A stretch of DNA of 64,000 nt from Nocardia brasiliensis (GCF_011801125.1 NZ_CP046171.1:7874001-7938000); one strand, 5' to 3'; counted from the stretch's first letter, positions 1-10,475 are shown. Notes: a model not told the origin generated them from the letters alone. Program-made: numbers and translations.

Positions 1-1135
1 TGTCCGCGGTGGGTACGGCGTAGCGGGTGTCGAAATCGGTACCGAGCCGGGCCTGCTCGGCGGCGACGAGCGCACGCGGGCGGCGCTCGTCCTGATAGCT
101 GTCGAGCAGATCCGGGCCCGCGGTACCGGACAGCACCGCGGCGAGCTTCCAGATCAGGTTGTGCGCGTCGGCGATTCCGGTGTTGGCGCCGTAGCCACCC
201 CACGGGGCGTGCCGGTGTGCGGCGTCACCGGTGAGGAACACTCGGCCCCTGCGGTACTCGTCGGCGACGAAAACTCCGGTGTCCCAGGCGGTCCGGCCGA
301 GCACCTCGACATCGATGTCCGGCATGCCGATCGCGGCACGCACCAATTCGACACACCGTCGCGGGGTGTAGTCGGCCAGACCTGCTGTGGTCGGGTCGTA
401 TTCGAGGTGGAACGACCACTCGTCGGTGTTGTTCTTGCTGAGCACCAGGCAGCGCACCGCGTCGTTGTCGATGGCGCACTGACTGAAGGTCCGTCCCCGC
501 AGCACGCCGGTGAGGTCGGTGCGGACGAAGGCGTTGATGTAGTGCTGGGTTGGGGGCAATGTCGAGCCGCTGATGCCGAGTCGCCGCCGGATCGGACTGC
601 CGCCCCCGTCGGCCGCGATCAGGTAGTCGGCCCGGACGACGGTGCTGGCGTCGTGCTTGTCCCGCAGCGTCGCGGTGACGCCGTCGCCGTCGGCGACGAA
701 GTCCACCAGCTCCACCCCGAAACGCAGGTCACAGCCGCGCTCCCGGGCCAGCTCGGCGAGCAGCGGCTGTAGCTCGTCCTGTGGCAGGAAACAGAACGAC
801 GACGGACTCGGTTCGCGCTGTGCCATGGTGCGCATGAGGGCGGTGAGGTCCAACGGCTCGGCCGTGGTCAGCGTCGCGCCCCGGCTCGCGCCGCCGAAGT
901 GCCCCGCCTGCAGCACCCGCGCCGCAGCCTGCTGCACCCTGGTTTCGATGCCGAGCTGGCGGAACAACTCGACGGTGCGCGTGTGCACGCCGCGGGAGCG
1001 CGGCAGCACCGAGGCGTCGGTGCGCTTCTCGACGAGAATGGCAGGCACGCCGTGGTATTCGAGAAAGAGCGCGGCGCACAACCCGACCAGGCCGCCGCCG
1101 GCGATGAGGACCGGTGTGTGCTGGGTGGATGTCAT
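1..1135 (-). CDS. FAD-dependent aromatic-ring monooxygenase, 3' end cut off by the window edge
   Basis: Flavoprotein hydroxylase of the PheA/TfdB/polyketide-hydroxylase class, which would hydroxylate an aromatic or polyketide substrate using NAD(P)H and O2. The N-terminus has the FAD-binding beta-alpha-beta motif (AGGGLVGLCAALFLE), then the RSRGVHTRTVELFRQLG segment typical of the class. Near the window edge is the second FAD motif, read as FLTGDAAHRHAPWGGYGANT. The ATG at 1133-1135 is the first start before the FAD motif. About 378 codons are visible and the stop lies beyond position 1, so the C-terminal thioredoxin-like region cannot be judged. It is the last gene of the minus-strand stretch behind lon, about 100 nt downstream. 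The substrate cannot be deduced. The class assignment is firm; the exact role is not. Confidence 0.85.
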   Translation of the reverse strand, partial: MTSTQHTPVLIAGGGLVGLCAALFLEYHGVPAILVEKRTDASVLPRSRGVHTRTVELFRQLGIETRVQQAAARVLQAGHFGGASRGATLTTAEPLDLTALMRTMAQREPSPSSFCFLPQDELQPLLAELARERGCDLRFGVELVDFVADGDGVTATLRDKHDASTVVRADYLIAADGGGSPIRRRLGISGSTLPPTQHYINAFVRTDLTGVLRGRTFSQCAIDNDAVRCLVLSKNNTDEWSFHLEYDPTTAGLADYTPRRCVELVRAAIGMPDIDVEVLGRTAWDTGVFVADEYRRGRVFLTGDAAHRHAPWGGYGANTGIADAHNLIWKLAAVLSGTAGPDLLDSYQDERRPRALVAAEQARLGTDFDTRYAVPTAD

Positions 1136-1232
1136 GTATTCAGGCTCCGCGCAGCCGCTTGCACCACACTTGCGTCCCGGTGACACAGCGCGGGGCCGGG
1201 CACGCTCGGTGCCCGGCCCCGCGGCTGCTCGA

Positions 1233-3647
<2,415 letters not shown>

Positions 3648-3666
3648 GTGTTCGACCCTTCCAAAA

Positions 3667-3687
3667 GTTGAGCGATACCAACTCAAC
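3667..3687 (-). promoter_or_regulatory. HAIR operator (HspR-associated inverted repeat) upstream of lon
   Basis: The sequence reads GTTGAGC-N7-ACTCAAC, against the HAIR consensus CTTGAGT-N7-ACTCAAG: the TTGAG/CTCAA core is intact on both sides and the 7-nt spacer is exact. It sits between the lon ribosome-binding site and the upstream promoter region, where a repressor would block initiation or early elongation. HspR control of lon is known in Streptomyces; here it is inferred from the site. Confidence 0.8.
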
Positions 3688-3811
3688 CCCACCCCCTCCG
3701 GCTTTGTTCCACCACCTCCCCGCTGTTCGCTGAGGGCGAATCGGGGCACCTAACCGGGCGCGGGTCGACGCGGCCCGGTCTGCGCTCACCCGGGCTCGGG
3801 GTGGGCAGGGC

Positions 3812-4378
3812 TCACGAACGCCGCGGCTCGAAGTGCAGCGCGATGATGCCGCAGTCGAAGGGGGTGGCGCCGACCGCGCGCAGGCGCTGGTAGGCGCCGG
3901 GGGCGAAGACCGGCATGCCGGCGCCGATGGCGGTGGCGTTGACGAACAGGTGGATCTCGTCGACGAGTTCGGCGGCGAGCAGGGCGGCGACGAGGGTGCC
4001 GCCGCCGTAAACGATGAGGTCGCCGCCGGGCTGCGACTTCAGCTCGGTGATGATCTTCGTGAGGTCACCGCCCGCCACCGTGGCGTTCTCCCAAGGCGAT
4101 TCGGTGAGCGAGTTCGAGATGACGACCTTGGGGGTGTTGTTCATCCAGTCGATGGTCTCCTGGTCCTCGCCGTCCTCGGGGGTCCGGCCCGCCCAGGTGG
4201 GGATGAAGCCCTCGGCGAGGTTGCGGCCGAGCACGATGGTGTCGACCGGCCGCATGATCTCGGCGATGTAGGCGCCGACATCGGCGGTCCACGGGAAGGT
4301 CATCCAGTCCATCTCCCCGTTCGTGCCCGCCATGTAACCGTCGACGGTGGTCTGGACCTGGAGCTTGAGCTTGCGCAT
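3812..4378 (-). CDS. dihydrofolate reductase family protein (RibD C-terminal-like)
   Basis: A 188-aa stand-alone reductase of the RibD C-terminal fold, which binds NADPH and has the DHFR fold but usually does not reduce dihydrofolate. Visible features are the KLQVQTTVDGYMAG start, the DTIVLGRNLAEGF segment and the glycine-rich GGDLIVYGGGTLVAALLAAELVDEI region that binds the nucleotide. The C-terminus ends in the family's beta hairpin. The start at 4376-4378 has GAAAGGA upstream at good spacing; an earlier overlapping ATG is out of frame. It is separated from lon by about 125 nt and is probably monocistronic. Such paralogues are common in actinomycetes and have no assigned substrate, so no pathway is claimed. 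Confidence 0.88.
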   Translation of the reverse strand: MRKLKLQVQTTVDGYMAGTNGEMDWMTFPWTADVGAYIAEIMRPVDTIVLGRNLAEGFIPTWAGRTPEDGEDQETIDWMNNTPKVVISNSLTESPWENATVAGGDLTKIITELKSQPGGDLIVYGGGTLVAALLAAELVDEIHLFVNATAIGAGMPVFAPGAYQRLRAVGATPFDCGIIALHFEPRRS

Positions 4379-4437
4379 CGCATTTTCCTTTCGGGGCCGG
4401 GCCCGGTGCGGGCCCGCTGTTCTGGCGTGCGTTCACA

Positions 4438-4983
4438 GTGCCGGAGGGGGCTTACGGATTGTTTACGGTCGCTTCGAGCCGGCCCACAGTCCGCACCGCG
4501 ACGCGAACTGGCCGACCATCGCCATCACCCGGTCGTGTCGATGCCGATCCGCAAACCACGACCCCAACTCCAGCTCTGCCGCCGCCACTTCCGTCGAGTC
4601 ACGCTGACAAGCGGGTTCCTGACCCGGGATTTGCCGGGCTCGTTGCTGGCCAGGCAAATCACCGCAGCCTCAGGATCGGCGCGGCGGTATCTGGAACGGC
4701 GAGGATTTACGAGGAGTTCGTAGCGGCGCTGCGCACCTCGATGACCGATAGCGAAGTAGCCGAGCACCTCGGCGGTAGCCTGTCCGGGATCCGGCGGCGC
4801 GCGACGCTGCTGCTGTTGGATGCCTACGGTGAGACCGTGGCACTGGCTACGCCGCCGCTGATGAACCTTGTCTCCACGTCGGCGCTATTGCCCACGGCGG
4901 CGCAGGGCTTCGAACTCGGCGAGGCGCGCCATCAGCTGACGGAAGTCAGATGGTCACATCCTCGATCGAATACGCGAAAGTAG
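4438..4983 (+). CDS. doubtful ORF or gene remnant
   Basis: An open frame of 181 codons between two minus-strand genes. The first 90 or so residues are Pro/Arg/Thr-rich and look like translated non-coding DNA. The last 85 residues, roughly from 4700, look more protein-like: EEFVAALRTSMTDSEVAEHLG resembles a short helix-turn-helix and is followed by a hydrophobic LLLLDAYGETVAL stretch. No convincing ribosome-binding site precedes any in-frame start; ATG 4741 is the best internal one. I recognise no family. It could be the 3' remnant of a regulator or chance. The surrounding 4379-5003 interval holds nothing else I can support. Confidence 0.25.
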   Translation: MPEGAYGLFTVASSRPTVRTATRTGRPSPSPGRVDADPQTTTPTPALPPPLPSSHADKRVPDPGFAGLVAGQANHRSLRIGAAVSGTARIYEEFVAALRTSMTDSEVAEHLGGSLSGIRRRATLLLLDAYGETVALATPPLMNLVSTSALLPTAAQGFELGEARHQLTEVRWSHPRSNTRK

Positions 4984-5003
4984 TCGACCGGGCCGAGTGG
5001 AGG

Positions 5004-5609
5004 TCAGCTCCTTGGCCGGCGCACGTTGTCGTCGTACCCGTCCAAATAGTTGCCTGCCGGGTCGTAGTCGGTGACGGTGTACATCTGCATCCCATGATTC
5101 GGATTAGGTTTGCAGGCCACACCGACGCCCAGCTTTTTGGTGGCCGCCCACACGAGCTGGGTGAAGTTCTCGGTGCTGCCTCGACCGGGTTGAACACCCG
5201 GATTGTCGAAGTTGTAGTTGTTGATCTCGCTGTACCAGGACCCAGCCACTGCCTCAGCGGTCGGCAGCCTCTGACCAGCTATCCATGAAATGTTTTGGCC
5301 GTAGCGACCCGGATCGCCGCCCCCTGGCTTCTCCTGCCCACCATGTTTCACTTGGCCGTCGGGACCGACGGCCAAGTGGTCGGCCCATTTCTGTGCGGCG
5401 TTGCTCGCGTCCTTGTCCAGCACCAAGGGCGGAGAGCCATGCCTGGCCCGCAGCATGTTGTGAGCACGCAGCATGTCTTGGCTGAATGCCTGTATATCCG
5501 GACACCCCTTGACCGGAGCCGCAGTGGCTGAACTCGCAGCTGGAACGGTCAATAGCGTCACCGCAGCCGCTGCGAGAACCACCCGCCCGCTCAACCGGAT
5601 ACCAGTCAC
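5004..5609 (-). CDS. secreted CAP/SCP-domain protein (PR-1 superfamily)
   Basis: About 201 aa with an N-terminal signal peptide (VVLAAAAVTLLTVPAASSATAAP) followed by one CAP domain. The core motifs are RAHNMLRARHG, YGQNISW, AGSWYSEINNYNF and TENFTQLVWAATKKLGVGVA. The start is taken as GTG 5607-5609 because AGGAGAGGG lies 9 nt upstream; an in-frame ATG at 5630 would place that Shine-Dalgarno inside the gene. CAP proteins are extracellular lipid or cell-wall binding proteins, and bacterial roles are mostly unknown. Two positions of the classical His-Glu-Glu-His cavity tetrad look altered: the usual GENI Glu is Gln and the usual HFTQ His is Asn. No operon partner is evident. Confidence 0.88.
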   Translation of the reverse strand: MTGIRLSGRVVLAAAAVTLLTVPAASSATAAPVKGCPDIQAFSQDMLRAHNMLRARHGSPPLVLDKDASNAAQKWADHLAVGPDGQVKHGGQEKPGGGDPGRYGQNISWIAGQRLPTAEAVAGSWYSEINNYNFDNPGVQPGRGSTENFTQLVWAATKKLGVGVACKPNPNHGMQMYTVTDYDPAGNYLDGYDDNVRRPRS

Positions 5610-5950
5610 AGTTGGCTGCCCTCTCCTCATGTCCCGCTGCGCTTCAGCTGGGAACTTGCGAGAAGTAATCGTTCCGCAGGCGGTTTCGGATGGGGACATT
5701 CTCGGTCACGATCGCGAGTCGCGCTGCTAACGCTTGATTGCCGAGCATCGACTCGCAGATCGACGGCAGTGTCTCTTCGCGCCCTCGCGCAACTCGCCCG
5801 ACGTCGGCCTCGACGGTCGGCCACGGCCCATGTCCCGCCCCTGCCGGGTGCGCCGGGCCGCGTTGACACTCGCTCCGGCGCAATGACAATGTTGGAGCCT
5901 CGATACCTCATACCGGCGGTTCCGCCGGCTCGGCCTAGGGAGATCCATCG
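5610..5950. other. intergenic region between divergent CAP and DUF445 genes
   Basis: 341 nt separating two divergently transcribed genes, so both promoters should lie here. No convincing -10/-35 pair, operator or RNA structure stands out. Open frames on both strands run through without ribosome-binding sites and I treat them as non-coding. Confidence 0.5.
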
Positions 5951-7306
5951 ATGAGTTCGCTCGCCGCAGGCGTGTTCATCGATTGGGAGGAGTTGACCGG
6001 TCAGTCCAAGTTCGTGGTCGATCTGATCACGTTCCCGATCTTCAGCGCGCTCGCGGGCTGGCTGACCAACTGGACCGGCGTGCTGATGCTGTTCTGGCCG
6101 GTGCGATTTCGCGGCGTCCGGATTCCCGGGCTGCACGTGCTGTACCCCTATTTTCCGCGCCGGGTACAGGTGCTGCCGACGTTCTCCGGGGACGGCCGCA
6201 GGCTCGGCTTCCAGGGTTTCATTCCGGCCAGGGCCGAGAAGATGGCCAGCATCTGTGTGGACAAGGCGCTGATGCGGATCGGCAGCCCACGCGATTTCAT
6301 TCACGAGCTCGATCTCGACGGCATCGCCGACTACGTGGCGGTGCTGGCACGCAAACAGGTACAGCCGCTGGTCGACGAGCTGATGTACCGGGAGAATCCG
6401 GACCTGTGGCGCACGGTCCCCCGCGCGGCCAAGCAGATCATCTACCAGCGGGTGGACCGGGAACTGCCCGCGCTCTCGCGCCGCGCGTTCGAATCGCTGG
6501 GCGACAACGTCGATCAGCTGATCGATATCAAGAGCTTCGTCATCAGGTATCTGCAGGACAACCCGGACATCCTCAAGGACCTGACCACCACGATCGCGGC
6601 CCCCGAGCTGCGGTTCATGGTGCGGATCGGGCTGCTCGGCGCTCCGTTCGGGCTCGCGCTGGCGCTGTATATGCATGTGCACCACCGGGTTCCGGTGCTC
6701 GGCTGGGTGCCCGGTTGGGTGATCGTCCTGCTCGCCTCGGCGGCGATCGGCGTGATCGTGAACGTCATCGCGGTGAAGATGGTGTTCGAGCCCGGCGATC
6801 CGCAGCCCTGGTACAAGTACCTGTGGCAGCAGGCGCTGCTGGCCAAGCGGCAGCCGCAGGCGGCCACCGACCTCGCGCACATCCTGGCCTACCAGGTGCT
6901 CACCCTGCCTAACCTGTCCAGGGAGTTGCTGGACGGACCCAACGGTGACAAGACCCGCCAGCTCCTGGAACGGCTCATCTCCGACGAGATCCATCGTCAG
7001 CTCGGCCCGACCACCTCGATCGTGCGCGCCGCGCTCGGACGACGTCAGTTCGCCAATCTCAAGGCGGGCGCGGCCGGCGCGGCGGTCGGCCTGGCGCCGA
7101 CGCTGGTCGAGGACGAGGAGTTCACCCTCGAACAGGCGAAGACGATCGATGTCTTCGCGGCCCGCAAGCTGCGGCAGCTGACACCGGGGGAGTTCATGGA
7201 GATGTTCTATGCCTCGGTGGAGCAGGACGCGTGGCTGCTCTATCTGCACGGCGCGGTGCTCGGCCTCGCGGTCGGCGCCTCGCATCTGATCATCTTCGGC
7301 TGGTGA
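5951..7306 (+). CDS. DUF445 family membrane protein
   Basis: A 451-aa integral membrane protein of the DUF445 (YheB/YjiN-type) family. Membrane segments are visible near residues 25-50 (TFPIFSALAGWLTNWTGVLMLF), as a pair around 225-265 (LLGAPFGLALALYMHV and VIVLLASAAIGVIVNVIAVKMVF), and at the C-terminus (GAVLGLAVGASHLIIFGW). The LTNWTGVLMLFWPVRFRG loop is the family hallmark and is repeated in altered form as NVIAVKMVFEPGDPQPW. The ATG follows GGGAG with 9 nt spacing. DUF445 proteins have no settled biochemical role; envelope stability has been suggested in some bacteria. The gene looks monocistronic, with the next gene 129 nt downstream behind a palindromic operator candidate. Confidence 0.9.
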   Translation: MSSLAAGVFIDWEELTGQSKFVVDLITFPIFSALAGWLTNWTGVLMLFWPVRFRGVRIPGLHVLYPYFPRRVQVLPTFSGDGRRLGFQGFIPARAEKMASICVDKALMRIGSPRDFIHELDLDGIADYVAVLARKQVQPLVDELMYRENPDLWRTVPRAAKQIIYQRVDRELPALSRRAFESLGDNVDQLIDIKSFVIRYLQDNPDILKDLTTTIAAPELRFMVRIGLLGAPFGLALALYMHVHHRVPVLGWVPGWVIVLLASAAIGVIVNVIAVKMVFEPGDPQPWYKYLWQQALLAKRQPQAATDLAHILAYQVLTLPNLSRELLDGPNGDKTRQLLERLISDEIHRQLGPTTSIVRAALGRRQFANLKAGAAGAAVGLAPTLVEDEEFTLEQAKTIDVFAARKLRQLTPGEFMEMFYASVEQDAWLLYLHGAVLGLAVGASHLIIFGW

Positions 7307-7335
7307 GCGCCGGAGCTCGATTATCCGCCCGGCGT

Positions 7336-7361
7336 AAATACAAGCACGCATGCTTGCATTT
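7336..7361. promoter_or_regulatory. 26-bp palindrome, likely TetR-type operator
   Basis: The core reads CAAGCA-CGCA-TGCTTG and is extended by AAAT and ATTT at symmetric positions, centred at 7348/7349. It lies 75-100 nt upstream of the ATG at 7436. The size and spacing fit a TetR-family dimer site. No regulator gene is adjacent. Confidence 0.55.
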
Positions 7362-7435
7362 TTCTGGGGGCGCTGCGATGCTGAACCGGCGCGACACCCG
7401 AGGCGGTGTCCCGGCCGGTAAGGAGCAGGGGAAAG

Positions 7436-8227
7436 ATGGCTGACCTCGAAGCACTGCTCGGCGATTTCGCCGAGGAATGCGCCGACCTGGAACGAATCGT
7501 CGCCCCGCTGGCGGCCACCGAGTGGACCCGCGCGACCCCGGCACCCGGCTGGACCATCGCCCATCAGATCGGCCATCTGGCCTGGACCGACGAGGTCGCG
7601 ACGGTCGCGGCGACCGATGCCGCGGAATTCCAGCGGCTGGTGACCGAGGCCGGGCCGAAGGTGCTGACCTTCGTCGACGACGCGGCCGCCGCGGCGGCGA
7701 GCGCGCCCGCGGCCGAGCTGCTCGAGCGCTGGCACCGTGGCCGCAAGGCACTGACCGACGCGCTGCGCGCGGTACCGGCGGGCACGAAACTGCCGTGGTT
7801 CGGTCCGCCGATGAGCGCCGCCTCGATGATCACCGCCCGCATCATGGAGACCTGGGCGCACGGCCAGGACGTCGCCGACGCCCTCGGCGTGACCAGGGAG
7901 CCGACCGCCCGGCTGCGCACGGTCGCCCATATCGGCGTGCGCACCAGGAACTTCGCCTACACCGTGCACGGCAAGACCGCGCCCGCCGAGGAATTCCGAG
8001 TGGAGCTGACCGCACCCGACGACACGACCTGGTCGTGGGGGCCCGAGGCCGCCGCACAGCGGGTGAGCGGGCCCGCGCTCGACTTCTGCCTGCTGGTGAC
8101 CCAGCGCAGGCACCCGGACGATCTGGCGATCGTCGCGACGGGCCAGGACGCGGCCGAATGGCTCACCCTCGCACAGGCTTTCGCCGGACCCACGGGCGCG
8201 GGCCGCACACCGGGGCAGTTCGCCTGA
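7436..8227 (+). CDS. TIGR03084 family protein (DinB/mycothiol-dependent maleylpyruvate isomerase fold)
   Basis: 263 aa. The N-terminal half is a four-helix DinB_2/MDMPI-type bundle with the metal-ligand-like histidines of this fold: GWTIAHQIGHLAWTD near residue 40 and ITARIMETWAHGQDVADALG near 135. The C-terminal half (VHGKTAPAEEFRVELTAPDDTTWSWG) matches the SCP-2-like part of the TIGR03084 group. Relatives use mycothiol or bind divalent metal, but this subgroup has no proven reaction. The start at 7436 has AAGGAG 9-10 nt upstream and excludes ten poorly conserved codons. A strong hairpin follows the stop. The palindrome upstream suggests control by a TetR-type repressor encoded elsewhere. 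Confidence 0.88.
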   Translation: MADLEALLGDFAEECADLERIVAPLAATEWTRATPAPGWTIAHQIGHLAWTDEVATVAATDAAEFQRLVTEAGPKVLTFVDDAAAAAASAPAAELLERWHRGRKALTDALRAVPAGTKLPWFGPPMSAASMITARIMETWAHGQDVADALGVTREPTARLRTVAHIGVRTRNFAYTVHGKTAPAEEFRVELTAPDDTTWSWGPEAAAQRVSGPALDFCLLVTQRRHPDDLAIVATGQDAAEWLTLAQAFAGPTGAGRTPGQFA

Positions 8228-8240
8228 CCCGGAGACGACA

Positions 8241-8272
8241 ACGACGGCCGGATGCGCGCATTCGGCCGTCGT
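8241..8272 (+). terminator. hairpin terminator after the TIGR03084 gene
   Basis: A perfect 10-bp stem, ACGACGGCCG paired with CGGCCGTCGT. The 12-nt loop can pair further across ATGCG/CGCAT. There is no U-tract, as is common for actinobacterial terminators. It begins 14 nt after the stop. Confidence 0.65.
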
Positions 8273-8605
8273 CGGCACCCGACCAATCCGAGGATTCGGG
8301 AGCCGGCGAGCGCCACACTTGGGTGCGCCGTTCGTATCGGCCGGACGCCATTGGCCGGGTGTCTCGATGTGGCAGTCGAGAATGACGCTCGCCAGCTGAA
8401 TTACTGTTTACCCGCGCTAGACCTGGTGGAAACATAAACCACCCCGAAGTTTCGAGCGCGACCGTACCGACCGGACCCGGCCCGACTGTGATCCTGCTCT
8501 CCCGCCCCCGGCGCCTCCTCGCCCGCGCCCGTAACCTGGAGAACCGTACGGCTTTCAACGATGCGGGCCGCTGCCGGGTAACTGAGCGGACGGAAGGAAC
8601 GCATC
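8273..8605. other. intergenic region upstream of the 8606 gene
   Basis: 333 nt with no gene I can support. It should contain the promoter for the following secreted protein. A somewhat AT-richer patch lies at about 8395-8445 (for example TTACTGTTTACC), but no -10/-35 pair is convincing. Confidence 0.4.
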
Positions 8606-9220
8606 GTGAGAACACACAAGCCTGCCCACATCGCGCGGCATGCCGCGATCGTGCTCGCCGGTGCCGCGAGCCTCAGTCTCACCGTGGTCGCGGGCGCCTA
8701 CATCGTGCACCAGATCGCCGACACCCAACGGCCCAGCGGCCCGGTCGCCGCCCCGATCGCCGCGCCCGCAACGGAATTCGAGCACGAGACCGTGCGCGTC
8801 GAGCCGGTACTGACCAGCGGCCGCCACGCGCTGCCCGCGCCGCGGCTGCCACGACTGGACGACAGCGCCGATCCGGCGTCGAAACCGGCTGGACCGCAGA
8901 CCGATTCGACACGCACCGCGCGAGACCCCGGGATCGGCGGACGGTTGCTGTTCGGCGAGACCTACCTCGGTGCGCGGTTGGCCGCAGGCCCCGCCGAGTC
9001 GATCTCGTTCACCGTGGACACCAACGCGGTCACCGTGCTCGCCGGCTTCTTGCCGTCGGACCCCCGGCGGGCGACGACCGGCGACACCCGGCTGTGCACC
9101 GAATTCGACACGCGCAGTGGCGCGGTCGTATTCCTGCTGACCGATCCGACGCTCGGTGCGCACGATCTGCGCCTCGACGACGCGACACAGCCGGACCCCG
9201 AGCAATCGATCGACGCGTGA
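8606..9220 (+). CDS. hypothetical exported or membrane-anchored protein
   Basis: 204 aa, not recognised. It has a short basic N-terminus and one hydrophobic segment at about residues 12-32 (AAIVLAGAASLSLTVVAGAYIV). There is no clear signal-peptidase site, so a signal anchor is as likely as secretion. A Pro/Ala-rich linker follows to about residue 100. The rest looks like a small beta-rich extracellular domain (GRLLFGETYLGARLAAGPAESISFTVDTNAVTVLAGFLP). Two cysteines or fewer are present and no enzymatic motif is seen. The GTG start at 8606 has GGAAGGAA 6-7 nt upstream. It stands alone, with lhgO 64 nt downstream behind its own promoter elements. Confidence 0.75.
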   Translation: MRTHKPAHIARHAAIVLAGAASLSLTVVAGAYIVHQIADTQRPSGPVAAPIAAPATEFEHETVRVEPVLTSGRHALPAPRLPRLDDSADPASKPAGPQTDSTRTARDPGIGGRLLFGETYLGARLAAGPAESISFTVDTNAVTVLAGFLPSDPRRATTGDTRLCTEFDTRSGAVVFLLTDPTLGAHDLRLDDATQPDPEQSIDA

Positions 9221-9250
9221 ATCCCACCAGGGACAACAGTGCGAGCACGT

Positions 9251-9272
9251 ATGGGACTTCGGGACAGGGCCT
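9251..9272 (+). repeat. solo copy of the terminal repeat seen in the 24.3-kb MITE-like element
   Basis: These 22 nt match the right end of the element at 24329-24351 apart from a 1-nt gap and one substitution: ATGGGACTT then GACAGGGCCT in both. No matching left end is seen upstream. The repeat runs straight into TAGGGT at 9272-9277, a possible -10 box placed 7 nt before the lhgO ATG. Confidence 0.55.
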
Positions 9273-9284
9273 AGGGTGCTCGAT

Positions 9285-10475
9285 ATGCCGCACAGCATGT
9301 ACGACTTCTGCGTGATCGGCGGTGGCATCGTGGGGGTGGCGACCGCGCACCGCATTCTGCGCGAACACCCCGGTGCGAGCCTGGTGCTGCTGGAAAAGGC
9401 CGCGACCCTGGCCACGCACCAAACCGGACACAACAGCGGGGTCATCCACTCGGGTATCTACTACCCGCCCGACAGCCTGAAGGCGCGACTGTGCAGGCAG
9501 GGCGCGCGCTGGACCAAGGAATTCGCGGCGGCGCAGGGGATCGCGTTCGAGGTCTGCGGCAAGCTGCTGGTCGCGACGGACGCGGCCGAGCACCGGCGGA
9601 TGCTCGCGCTGCACGAGCGTTCGGTGACCAACGGCGTGGCGGTCGAGCTGATCGATGCCGCCGAGTTGCGCAGGCGAGAACCGCGGGTACGCGGCGTCGG
9701 CGCGCTGTTCGTGCCCGACACCGGCATCGTCGACTACACCCGGATCACCGCGGCGCTGGCCGCCGAGGTGACGGCCGCGGGCGGGCGTCTGGTGTTCGGC
9801 GCCGAGGTCACCGCGCTCGCCGAGACCGACAGCGCGGTCACCGCTAGCGGACCTGCCGGATCGTGGTCGGCGCGAACCCTGGTGGTGTGCGCCGGTCTGC
9901 AGGCCGATCGCCTGGCGCGGATGGCCGGTCTGCGCAACGACTTTCGGATCGTGCCCTTCCGCGGCGAGTACTACCAGCTGCCGCCGGAGCGGGCCGGGCT
10001 GGTGCGCACGCTGATCTATCCGATCCCCGACCCGGAGCTGCCGTTCCTCGGCGTCCACCTGAGCCCGACCATCGACGGCACGCTGACCGTCGGCCCGAAC
10101 GCGGTGCTCGGACTGGCCAGGGAGGGCTATCGCAAGGGCAGCTTCGACGCCAGGGACGCCGGCGCGGTGCTCGGATTTCCCGGCGTGCACCGGGTGGCCA
10201 AGGCCAATATCCGGACCGGTTTGCGGGAGTTGCGCAACTCGGTGTTCAAGCGCGGGTACCTGGCCGAGTGCCGCAAGTACTGCCCCGAGCTGACCATGGC
10301 GGACCTTCGACCGCGCGAGGCGGGCATCCGCGCGCAGGCGGTGCTGCGGGACGGCACCCTGGTGCACGACTTCATGATCGAGCGCACGCCGCGCTCGATC
10401 CATGTGCTCAACGCGCCGTCACCCGCGGCCACCTCGGCCATGCCGATCGCCGAGCACATCGTCGCTCAGCTCTGA
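9285..10475 (+). CDS. lhgO: L-2-hydroxyglutarate oxidase
   Basis: FAD flavoprotein of the D-amino-acid-oxidase (DAO) fold that oxidises L-2-hydroxyglutarate to 2-oxoglutarate, a metabolite-repair step that also feeds electrons to the respiratory chain or O2. The FAD motif CVIGGGIVGVATAHRIL is at the start, then HQTGHNSGVIHSGIYYPPDSLKARLC, the family signature. FRGEYYQLPPERAGLVRTLIYPIPDPELPFLGVHL and GPNAVLG follow, and NAPSPAATSAMPIAEHI closes the FAD site. Its 396 aa are full length. ATG 9285 is chosen because AGGG lies about 9 nt upstream; a TAGGGT box at 9272 could alternatively give a leaderless message. The gene is single, with no lysine-degradation partners beside it. Confidence 0.93.
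   Translation: MPHSMYDFCVIGGGIVGVATAHRILREHPGASLVLLEKAATLATHQTGHNSGVIHSGIYYPPDSLKARLCRQGARWTKEFAAAQGIAFEVCGKLLVATDAAEHRRMLALHERSVTNGVAVELIDAAELRRREPRVRGVGALFVPDTGIVDYTRITAALAAEVTAAGGRLVFGAEVTALAETDSAVTASGPAGSWSARTLVVCAGLQADRLARMAGLRNDFRIVPFRGEYYQLPPERAGLVRTLIYPIPDPELPFLGVHLSPTIDGTLTVGPNAVLGLAREGYRKGSFDARDAGAVLGFPGVHRVAKANIRTGLRELRNSVFKRGYLAECRKYCPELTMADLRPREAGIRAQAVLRDGTLVHDFMIERTPRSIHVLNAPSPAATSAMPIAEHIVAQL

Noticed and set aside
5627..8278. 883-codon open frame on the minus strand opposite the DUF445 and TIGR03084 genes
   Set aside because: Arg/Gly/His-rich translation with no motif, antisense to two clear genes with good ribosome-binding sites; a GC-rich shadow frame.
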